Shown here piece after piece: positions 1 through 4,332 of a DNA stretch of 7,601 nucleotides (position 1 is the first letter of the stretch; every line of letters starts with the position of its first letter). The stretch covers positions 1 to 7,601 of the forward strand of contig DASZUC010000050.1 of assembly GCA_035547775.1 (NCBI GenBank), read 5' to 3'. The DNA comes from DASZUC01 sp035547775. Lineage in GTDB: Bacteria > Patescibacteriota > Saccharimonadia > Saccharimonadales > UBA4665. The notes under the pieces were generated by a model. It searched no databases. It was given only the letters and a program-made list of their open reading frames with translations, and was not told the DNA's origin. A program made the translations under genes and the position numbers.

Positions 1-160
1 TAAAGGTCACCAAAACGTCGTTATTAGTGGTGGCGCTAATGCCCAAGCGGCCAAGGCGAACCCCGGCTTGAGTTAATTGCGAAGCATCAGCGAATGCTGG
101 CATCAACAGAGTGGCCACCAAAGCAAAGGCAGCCATCAGGAAACGTTTGTTTTTCAGCAT
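1..160 (-). CDS. Secreted beta-rich surface protein, N-terminal part (paralogue of the 358-aa protein at 379-1455), cut by window edge
   Basis: The minus strand reads ATG at 160-158 and stays open for 53 codons to the window edge, so the gene continues beyond it. The translation begins MLKNKRFLMAAFALVATLLM and has a classical Sec signal peptide: basic n-region (K3, K5, R6), hydrophobic core at about 7-20, and an Ala-rich cleavage zone near PAFADAS (21-27). The mature start, LTQAGVRLGRLGISA, matches LNQAGLRLGRLVVSAG of the neighbouring 358-aa protein, and both continue into an ND-x-LVT beta strand. The two are therefore paralogues in tandem, same orientation, 218 bp apart. Role inferred: exported, probably a cell-surface or extracellular structural or adhesive protein; no enzyme motif is visible. 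There is no clear Shine-Dalgarno sequence before the ATG (CTTTTAACAAGTT precedes it). The C-terminal module and any anchor cannot be judged because the 3' part is missing. Confidence 0.85.
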   Translation of the reverse strand, partial: MLKNKRFLMAAFALVATLLMPAFADASQLTQAGVRLGRLGISATTNNDVLVTF

Positions 161-200
161 AACTTGTTAAAAGTGTTTTTATTTTTGTGCGAACAAGCTT

Positions 201-229
201 ATGGTACCCCATTCTCGGCAAAAGAGCAA
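201..229 (-). promoter_or_regulatory. Weak candidate promoter for the partial surface-protein gene
   Basis: On the minus strand TTGCTC (229-224) is followed after 17 bp by TACCAT (206-201), a correctly spaced but poor -35/-10 pair (3/6 and 4/6 matches). It would give a leader of about 35 nt before the ATG at 160. No other convincing pair was found in the 161-320 interval. Confidence 0.25.
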
Positions 230-325
230 AAGACTTTTCCACAGATCAACTCGTCAAGCATAGCTGGTGAATGCAGATTGAGATGAACTGCGAGCAGTGA
301 GTGGCGGCGTATGACCGATACGAAA

Positions 326-351
326 GAGCGAACCGCACCAGCAGTTCGCTC
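326..351 (-). terminator. Hairpin terminator downstream of the 358-aa protein gene
   Basis: The minus strand carries GAGCGAACTGC, a TGGT loop, then GCGGTTCGCTC: an 11-bp stem (one G-U pair) with a 4-nt loop, starting 27 bp after the TAG stop at 381-379. It is followed on this strand by only a short U run (TTTCG), so it is either a rho-independent terminator with a weak tail or a 3' stabilising hairpin. On the plus strand no T run follows, so it serves the minus-strand gene. The rest of the 161-378 gap shows only the weak promoter and a small palindrome at 287-298. Confidence 0.7.
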
Positions 352-378
352 AAGATGTGACAGTGGATATATTTGAAC

Positions 379-1455
379 CTAGAAGTTGCCGGCGGCAACC
401 ACTGTCAAGGTGTCGGTGTAGTCGTTAGCATATGGTACGGTTGCGTCCACACTGACCCGTTCCTGTAGTACAAAGCCATCTCCACCCGTGTAGCCACTGC
501 GTGAGACAAAGGAGGCGAAGTTCGTGCCGTTGAAGGCGCCACCACTGGTGCCACCAGGGCCAGCGGTTAAGCCAGCGTATTCACCATCATAGGCGACCGA
601 ACCATTACAGCTAGTCAAGCAGAGAGTGCCACTGGTTGGTACAAAGGTGTAGTCGCTCGTGCTACCTGACTGGTCGTCGGGGGTGGCATCAAAGGTACCA
701 CTGCTAATTGTGTGGCTGGCGGTCGCTGAGACCAACCCGCCATTGGCAGACTTAACGTATGCTGTGTAGCCTAGGGGTGAGTTGGTGCTGACATTCATAG
801 TCACACCGCTTGAGGTTTGGGCAGCACTGGGGTCTACCGTCGGCACAGTGTCGCTGTTGCCAGTTAAGCTAAAGCTAAAGTTTGGTGCCACCGAAGCGTG
901 GACCACCACTTGGTCGTACTGAGTTGAGCCGTCAACGATGCTGACTGGTGCCGTTGAGCTATCGAGAGCACCGCCACCTGCGGTTTGACTCGCCAGGGTG
1001 GTGTTGTACTGACCGGCGCTGCTGGGGTTCGTAATTGAGCCGGCCGGGATGTCAAAGCCGTACAAGGTGCTATTGGTTAGGCTCGCCGAAGTCATACCGG
1101 TCACGGTGATGGTGTGAGTGGTATTGCTGACTGCAGCCGACAATGTACCGGGCAACGCTGTGATGCTCCCCGGGGTAGCTGGAAAACCACTGGTAGTTGG
1201 CGTAACGGTACCGGTTGTGAGCGTAAAGCTAGACGGGAAAGTTACCACTACTTTACCGACACTTGTCGGCGTAGTGTTGAATTTAACGGTCACAAGCAAG
1301 TCGTTACCGTCGTTAGCGCCACCAGAGCCAGCACTAACTACTAAACGGCCCAATCGAAGACCGGCTTGATTAAGGGCTGTCGCGCCAGCTAAGGCTGGCA
1401 TCAGAAAACTAGCTACCAAAAGGGCGGCAACCGCCAAAAAGCGTTTGTTTTTCAT
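379..1455 (-). CDS. Secreted beta-rich surface protein, 358 aa, two modules
   Basis: Exported protein of unknown exact function, probably a surface or extracellular structural protein or adhesin. Residues 1-27 form a Sec signal peptide (MKNKRFLAVAALL..., cleavage near ALA23 or ATA27). Residues about 28-175 are a Thr/Ser/Gly-rich beta region with alternating hydrophobic strands (KVVVTFPSSFTLTTG, HTITVTGMTS, LYGFDIPAGSITNPSSAGQY). This pattern occurs in secreted proteins of Patescibacteria, from memory and unchecked. Residues about 180-358 form a second module (YDQVVVHASVAPNFSFSLTGN onward) that ends DYTDTLTVVAAGNF and is alignable with the end of the 350-aa protein upstream. The only cysteines are C279 and C283 (CLTSC), a possible disulfide. 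No LPxTG motif, lipobox or C-terminal membrane helix is present, so attachment is unexplained. The start is supported by an AGGA Shine-Dalgarno sequence 8 nt upstream and by the signal peptide. A hairpin terminator follows. Confidence 0.9.
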   Translation of the reverse strand: MKNKRFLAVAALLVASFLMPALAGATALNQAGLRLGRLVVSAGSGGANDGNDLLVTVKFNTTPTSVGKVVVTFPSSFTLTTGTVTPTTSGFPATPGSITALPGTLSAAVSNTTHTITVTGMTSASLTNSTLYGFDIPAGSITNPSSAGQYNTTLASQTAGGGALDSSTAPVSIVDGSTQYDQVVVHASVAPNFSFSLTGNSDTVPTVDPSAAQTSSGVTMNVSTNSPLGYTAYVKSANGGLVSATASHTISSGTFDATPDDQSGSTSDYTFVPTSGTLCLTSCNGSVAYDGEYAGLTAGPGGTSGGAFNGTNFASFVSRSGYTGGDGFVLQERVSVDATVPYANDYTDTLTVVAAGNF

Positions 1456-1463
1456 CTCTTTCT

Positions 1464-1467
1464 TCCT
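1464..1467 (-). promoter_or_regulatory. Ribosome binding site of the 358-aa surface-protein gene
   Basis: AGGA (within CAGGAAGAAAGAG on the minus strand) lies 8 nt before the ATG at 1455. This fixes the start. It contrasts with the other surface genes of the window, which lack a Shine-Dalgarno sequence. Confidence 0.7.
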
Positions 1468-1489
1468 GTTTTTTTAATCTAACTTGCTC

Positions 1490-1504
1490 ACACGTTTTAC
1501 ACGT
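1490..1504 (-). repeat. Short direct repeat ACGTGT-AAA-ACGTGT in the leader of the 358-aa gene
   Basis: The minus strand shows two identical ACGTGT hexamers separated by 3 bp, with centre spacing of 9 bp, just downstream of the candidate transcription start. It could be a protein binding site or chance. Nothing comparable was seen before the paralogue at 160. Confidence 0.4.
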
Positions 1505-1513
1505 ATACCCCTT

Positions 1514-1541
1514 ATGTTAAACAACGTTATGAAAAAGTCAA
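1514..1541 (-). promoter_or_regulatory. Candidate promoter of the 358-aa surface-protein gene
   Basis: On the minus strand TTGACT (1541-1536, 5/6 match to the -35 consensus) is followed after 16 bp by TAACAT (1519-1514, 4/6 match to the -10). Transcription would start near 1507 and give a leader of about 50 nt containing the Shine-Dalgarno site. This suggests that the gene is transcribed separately from the 350-aa gene upstream. The stretch just upstream, GTCTAA...TTGAC followed by TTTTT, could also fold into a very weak hairpin, but I do not call it a terminator. Confidence 0.45.
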
Positions 1542-1560
1542 TGATTTTCTTAGACAATTA

Positions 1561-2613
1561 TTAGAAATTGCCCGAAGCCACGAAGGTCAACACTTCTTGA
1601 TAATCACTAGCTGCCACGTCTTTACTGGCCGCTTTAGCCTTCACCACGAGCACACCGGCACCGCCGCTCACAGGGGCGTTACTACTATACAAACTAGCGA
1701 GCGTGGGGCTAACCAAACCTACTATGTTACCCGCACCATTGAATGGGCTTATGACCGTAAATGGACCGCCGCTGGATTGCGTGGCGCTGGTACTTTGGGC
1801 ACCAAAACCTTCACTGACACTCGCCAGATCACTACTCACCGCATTGATCTTGTAGCCCGTGGCGCTACTCAATAGACCACCGTTTTTACCACCTATATAA
1901 ATATTGCCGCCGCTGGCCGCATTGGTTGTGAGACTGGTATTAATAGTCTGAGCACTACTGGCAATATTGCCAGCTTGCAGTGTACCTAAATTAATACTAA
2001 AAGGTGGCGCTGATTGATTACTGGTGACTAAGCCAAACGTCAAACTAGGTGCCGCCGTAGCCTGACTCACCACGGGCCCGTAGGCCGATTCCGTAAACTT
2101 GCCTTGCGTGGAGCGAGCCGCCACATAATAGGTAGTACTGGGCAACAGACCAATGATGTAATTACTAGCCGTCCAGGTAGTAGCCGTCTGATAATCACTC
2201 AAGCTCAAGCTGGAACTGAGTGTGCCATCAGGCTGGACATACTGCACGCTCCCAGCCGTGTTCATATTGCTGGTAGTGGTTGTGGTCACGGCTACTAAAT
2301 ATTTGGTATCGGTCGGATCGTGGCTATCTGGCGAGACCGTCAGGTGTAACTTGTTATAGTCCAGACCCCCGTCGGTACTCAGACTAACAGTTGGCACATT
2401 GGCCTGTTCGGTATGAATGAAGCCTAGCCCAGCAGTGGTTGTGGCCGTACTAGAACCAGCTGGCTCACCAACATTACCTTCCAGCGAATAGGTTGCTGTA
2501 CTAGAACCAGCGGTGCCCCCTGACCCAAACCCGTAACTATTCAATCGATAATTGCTGGTTGACGGCAGCGCGCCAAACAATAATGTCACACCGAACAGCA
2601 AACCCCTCTTCAT
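1561..2613 (-). CDS. Secreted FN3-like surface protein, 350 aa, with the shared C-terminal module
   Basis: Exported protein, probably on the cell surface; no catalytic motif is seen. Residues 1-20 look like a signal peptide (MKRGLLFGVTLLFGALPSTS). Residues 21-66 are a Gly/Ser-rich stretch (NYRLNSYGFGSGGTAGSSTATYSLEG) of a type often found at the start of Patescibacteria FN3-bearing proteins (from memory). It includes a duplicated AGSSTAT, 17 residues apart. Residues about 73-185 read like a fibronectin type III fold (VPTVSLST ... IIGLLPSTTYYVAARS). Residues about 190-350 form a module whose blocks, NGGLLSSATGYKI and ASDYQEVLTFVASGNF, align with NGGLVSATASHTI and ANDYTDTLTVVAAGNF of the 358-aa protein. 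It contains no cysteine. The start lies 27 bp after the stop of the 196-aa gene, so the two probably form an operon. There is no Shine-Dalgarno sequence at this ATG; a TATGCT box ends 6 nt before it. Confidence 0.88.
   Translation of the reverse strand: MKRGLLFGVTLLFGALPSTSNYRLNSYGFGSGGTAGSSTATYSLEGNVGEPAGSSTATTTAGLGFIHTEQANVPTVSLSTDGGLDYNKLHLTVSPDSHDPTDTKYLVAVTTTTTSNMNTAGSVQYVQPDGTLSSSLSLSDYQTATTWTASNYIIGLLPSTTYYVAARSTQGKFTESAYGPVVSQATAAPSLTFGLVTSNQSAPPFSINLGTLQAGNIASSAQTINTSLTTNAASGGNIYIGGKNGGLLSSATGYKINAVSSDLASVSEGFGAQSTSATQSSGGPFTVISPFNGAGNIVGLVSPTLASLYSSNAPVSGGAGVLVVKAKAASKDVAASDYQEVLTFVASGNF
2447..2511 (-). repeat. Two 14-bp direct repeats in the 350-aa gene (17 codons apart)
   Basis: GTACTAGAACCAGC (plus-strand reading) occurs at 2447-2460 and again at 2498-2511, exactly 51 bp apart. 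The copies encode the repeated AGSSTAT peptide (residues 35-41 and 52-58). The in-frame spacing suggests a small tandem duplication of a 17-residue unit or its remnant. Confidence 0.7.
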
Positions 2614-2619
2614 CAGACC

Positions 2620-2628
2620 AGCATACCA
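2620..2628 (-). promoter_or_regulatory. Possible extended -10 box giving a leaderless mRNA for the 350-aa gene
   Basis: The minus strand reads TGG-TATGCT (2628-2620), then 6 nt, then the ATG at 2613. This would place transcription start on the A of the start codon. No good -35 box is present and the site lies between co-oriented genes 27 bp apart, so it may be only a secondary promoter or chance. Confidence 0.3.
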
Positions 2629-2640
2629 TTTACGCTTGAT

Positions 2641-3231
2641 CTAACGCCACTGCCAAAGCTTCAGCAATGTGTCGAGACTAGCACGGTCGGTAGCCACGTC
2701 ACCGCTACCAGCATTCCCCACGCCATCAGTCACGCTAATAGTAGCTAGTTCACTACCGTGCGGCCAAAAGGCCACAACTTCACCGTTCATGCCATCCAGT
2801 CGCGTGAAGACTGTCACCCCATCAAGCTCTGAGGCGGCATATGTCTGAGTGTCGTTAGCGCGCAGTTTATAGGAAGAGTTAGCGGCCAGGCCGCCAGCCG
2901 ACAGCCGGCTCACCCCAATATTGATGATGAGCGTACCCTGGGCGCCGGGTTTTAAAATTGTCTGAGCCAATAGCAACCCGCTGGGCTGCGTGGAGGCTTG
3001 CGGCGTGTAACCCGGCGGCAGAGCCAGCTGGTAATACTGGTTGGCAGCCCTACTAGCCGGTGGTACTGCCTGAGTTTTAGGAGCTGTTTGCGCAACTTTG
3101 AGCTGGGGCGTTTCGGTGTGGCCAACGGCTGGCGCCGTCAATATGCGATCCACCCAAATGACGGCAACCAACACTACCAAAACTGCGAGCCACCAGGCCC
3201 AGCGGCGACGTAGATGTTGCGTAATACGCAT
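2641..3231 (-). CDS. Single-pass membrane-anchored protein of unknown function, 196 aa
   Basis: I do not recognise this family. The protein starts MRITQHLRRRWAWW, with a basic cytoplasmic end. It has one hydrophobic helix at about 15-33 (WLAVLVVLVAVIWVDRIL), then a Pro/Ala/Thr-rich linker (about 34-65) and a folded-looking outer domain of about 130 residues (YQLALPPGYTPQ ... LLKLWQWR). By the positive-inside rule the C-terminal domain faces outward. No Cys or enzyme motif is visible. The frame also opens at a TTG at 3249, but the ATG at 3231 puts the basic residues and helix at the N-terminus and sits 6 nt after a -10-like box, so I chose it. It is the first gene of a probable operon with the 350-aa FN3-like surface protein, 27 bp downstream. 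This suggests a role in assembling or anchoring that protein (inference only). Confidence 0.8.
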   Translation of the reverse strand: MRITQHLRRRWAWWLAVLVVLVAVIWVDRILTAPAVGHTETPQLKVAQTAPKTQAVPPASRAANQYYQLALPPGYTPQASTQPSGLLLAQTILKPGAQGTLIINIGVSRLSAGGLAANSSYKLRANDTQTYAASELDGVTVFTRLDGMNGEVVAFWPHGSELATISVTDGVGNAGSGDVATDRASLDTLLKLWQWR

Positions 3232-3237
3232 GCTCAC

Positions 3238-3246
3238 ATTGTGCCA
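3238..3246 (-). promoter_or_regulatory. Possible extended -10 box giving a leaderless mRNA for the 196-aa gene
   Basis: The minus strand reads TGG-CACAAT (3246-3238), then six bases, then the ATG at 3231, so transcription would begin at the start codon itself. CACAAT matches the -10 consensus at 4 of 6 positions with an extended TGn. The -35 region is weak. There is no Shine-Dalgarno sequence. Confidence 0.4.
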
Positions 3247-3263
3247 CAATCAGCGCGTTACAC

Positions 3264-3292
3264 CTGAAAAATTTGGACAGCAATGCTATAAT
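3264..3292 (+). promoter_or_regulatory. Strong extended -10 promoter of the 165-aa membrane-protein gene
   Basis: CTGAAA (3264-3269, 4/6 match to the -35) is followed after 17 bp by a perfect TATAAT (3287-3292), itself preceded by TGC, the extended -10 element. Transcription start is expected near 3299, only about 3 nt before the ATG at 3302, so the mRNA would be essentially leaderless. It faces away from the promoter of the 196-aa gene. Confidence 0.75.
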
Positions 3293-3301
3293 AATATGGT
3301 T

Positions 3302-3799
3302 ATGCCAAAATTGAGGGGATCGCGCTATCAGGTTAATCGACCACTGGCTACAGCCGGCCGAACAATCTGGCAGACGCAAATTATGCTGATTTTTGCGCCG
3401 CTACTTATTGTTGTTGGCTTTTGCAGCGTATACATTCAAATTAGCATTCACCATCAAACTGCCTTATCAAAAGCCACCCATCAACAACACCAAATGAGCC
3501 AAGACGTTACCAACCTACCCGCGCTCAAATTAACCACCCAGAGCAAGCTACCAACGATTCAGGCTAAAACATCGACCCCTGACGGGTCTTCCGACGCCGA
3601 TGCGTCACATGATCAGCAAGCCGCCGCACCAGAAGCGTCAAATAATAATTTTTCTTACCTCCAAAGCGGCTACGACTTCAACAATTGGTCACATCAGCTA
3701 TCAGTTGGCTACAGCAAAAACTCTTACATCCTCAATACTAAGAGTTCAAATTCGCACAGTTCATCGCATTCCAATAATTCTCAAAAGCACAAAAAATAG
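3302..3799 (+). CDS. Single-pass membrane protein with Ser/Asn/His/Lys-rich tail, 165 aa, unknown function
   Basis: No family is recognised. The protein has a basic N-terminus (MPKLRGSRYQVNR), one hydrophobic helix at about 27-47 (IMLIFAPLLIVVGFCSVYIQI), then about 115 hydrophilic residues. These are Gln/Thr/Lys-rich first, with an Asp/Ser/Ala segment (TPDGSSDADASHDQQAAAPE), and the protein ends in SSNSHSSSHSNNSQKHKK. It is low-complexity and probably disordered outside the membrane. The frame stays open far upstream to 3098, but that part is antisense to the 196-aa gene. The promoter at 3264-3292 rules it out and also makes the ATG at 3296 unlikely, because transcription starts at about 3299. 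I therefore use the ATG at 3302. It is transcribed alone, with the next promoter beginning 2 bp after its stop. Ordinary codon-like composition, the strong promoter and the membrane helix at the predicted N-terminus support a real gene. Confidence 0.7.
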   Translation: MPKLRGSRYQVNRPLATAGRTIWQTQIMLIFAPLLIVVGFCSVYIQISIHHQTALSKATHQQHQMSQDVTNLPALKLTTQSKLPTIQAKTSTPDGSSDADASHDQQAAAPEASNNNFSYLQSGYDFNNWSHQLSVGYSKNSYILNTKSSNSHSSSHSNNSQKHKK

Positions 3800-3801
3800 T
3801 A

Positions 3802-3830
3802 TTTACTTACCTAAAGTAATTATTTATACT
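3802..3830 (+). promoter_or_regulatory. Promoter of the marR-exporter operon
   Basis: TTTACT (3802-3807, 4/6 match to the -35), a 17-bp spacer and TATACT (3825-3830, 5/6 match to the -10) form a well-spaced sigma70-type promoter. Transcription start falls at about 3837, next to the A of the ATG at 3838, so the mRNA is leaderless for MarR. There is no Shine-Dalgarno sequence before this gene, which agrees. Confidence 0.7.
3803..3819 (+). promoter_or_regulatory. Candidate MarR operator over the -35 box
   Basis: TTACTT (3803-3808) and AAGTAA (3814-3819) are perfect inverted arms with a 5-bp centre, a 17-bp near-palindrome in the size range bound by MarR dimers. It overlaps the -35 box and spacer of the operon promoter. 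A second outer inverted pair, AGTAT (3798-3802) and ATACT (3826-3830), covers the -10. Binding would block RNA polymerase, which is the usual MarR autorepression layout. Which protein binds is an inference. Confidence 0.55.
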
Positions 3831-3837
3831 ATGCACA

Positions 3838-4332
3838 ATGGGTGCATTAGAAGCCGACCTAGAATTGATTGAAGAGGCCATGAGCCGCTTCTTTCAAGCT
3901 ATGAAACGACCGCAGGCTTGGACGCGTATTACGGAACGAGCTGGGGTGCAGATTGACCGCCCTGCTGCCGGCATCTTGCATGCTCTAATGCTCTATCATG
4001 GCAATCAGGGCTGCCACTTAAACGATCTAGCGGCGCAACTCAGCATTGAAGCACCTTCAGTGACCCGCAAGACTCAAGAACTGGAGCAAGCTGGCTTGAT
4101 TCGTCGGCGTCGCGATCCGCAAGATGGTCGAGCCGTCGATTTACAGCTGACAGCTCGAGGACGTCAGGTTAGTCGCAAATTGTGGGATGCTCGTCGCGCG
4201 GGCGTGCATGAAATTCTCGCCAGTTGGCCGGCCAGCGACCGTCAGCGCTTTGTGAAGTTATTTGATCGCTTTAGTCAGGATATAAATATGTATTATCAAA
4301 CAGAACGGAGGAACCATGTCAGCCAACGCTAA
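3838..4332 (+). CDS. MarR-family transcriptional regulator, 164 aa
   Basis: Winged-helix DNA-binding protein acting as a dimer in the cytoplasm, typically a repressor released by small phenolic or drug-like ligands. An N-terminal dimerisation helix (about 1-35) is followed by the wHTH: helix LNDLAAQLSI (61-70), recognition helix APSVTRKTQELEQAGL (72-87), and wing RRRRDPQDGRAVDLQLT (89-105) with the family's Asp-x-Arg pair D96/R98. LTARGRQ then leads into C-terminal dimer helices (about 108-155). The length is normal for MarR. The ATG at 3838 follows the -10 box by 7 nt; an ATG at 3831 is out of frame. The gene's end overlaps the exporter gene by 17 bp, and it is the first gene of an operon with two export systems. 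It most likely represses this operon through the inverted repeat at 3803-3819. The inducing ligand cannot be read from the sequence. Confidence 0.95.
   Translation: MGALEADLELIEEAMSRFFQAMKRPQAWTRITERAGVQIDRPAAGILHALMLYHGNQGCHLNDLAAQLSIEAPSVTRKTQELEQAGLIRRRRDPQDGRAVDLQLTARGRQVSRKLWDARRAGVHEILASWPASDRQRFVKLFDRFSQDINMYYQTERRNHVSQR
4307..4311 (+). promoter_or_regulatory. Shine-Dalgarno site of the MFS exporter gene inside the marR 3' end
   Basis: GGAGG lies 4 nt before the ATG at 4316 and within the last codons of the MarR gene. It identifies this ATG as the start and supports translational coupling with MarR. Confidence 0.85.

Noticed and set aside
77..286. Plus-strand open frame of 69 codons
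   Set aside because: It is antisense to the signal-peptide start of the partial surface-protein gene, has atypical composition and no ribosome binding site.
287..298. Palindrome ACTGC-GA-GCAGT as an operator or terminator
   Set aside because: The 5-bp arms with a 2-base centre are short, no U run follows on either strand, and the strong hairpin at 326-351 already accounts for termination.
864..1369. Open frames on both strands inside the 358-aa gene
   Set aside because: These are out-of-frame shadows of a GC-balanced, Thr/Ser/Ala-rich gene, with no initiation signals or domain features.
379..1455. C-terminal Phe as an outer-membrane beta-barrel (BAM) signal
   Set aside because: The last residues (alternating hydrophobic, terminal F) resemble one, but the protein lacks the repeated amphipathic 10-residue strands of a barrel, and the likely lineage has a single membrane; kept only as part of the C-terminal module finding.
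3232..3249. TTG start at 3249 for the 196-aa gene
   Set aside because: It adds only six residues (MWHNVS) before the natural basic N-terminus, uses a TTG, has no Shine-Dalgarno sequence and overlaps the predicted -10 box; the ATG at 3231 is preferred.
3098..3301. Upstream extension of the 165-aa gene back to 3098
   Set aside because: It is antisense to the well-supported 196-aa gene, reads as an atypical Cys/Arg-rich peptide, and lies upstream of the strong promoter whose transcription start is near 3299.
3600..3872. Plus-strand open frame of 90 codons crossing the marR promoter
   Set aside because: It overlaps the 165-aa gene and the marR start in another frame, spans the promoter and operator, and encodes nothing recognisable.
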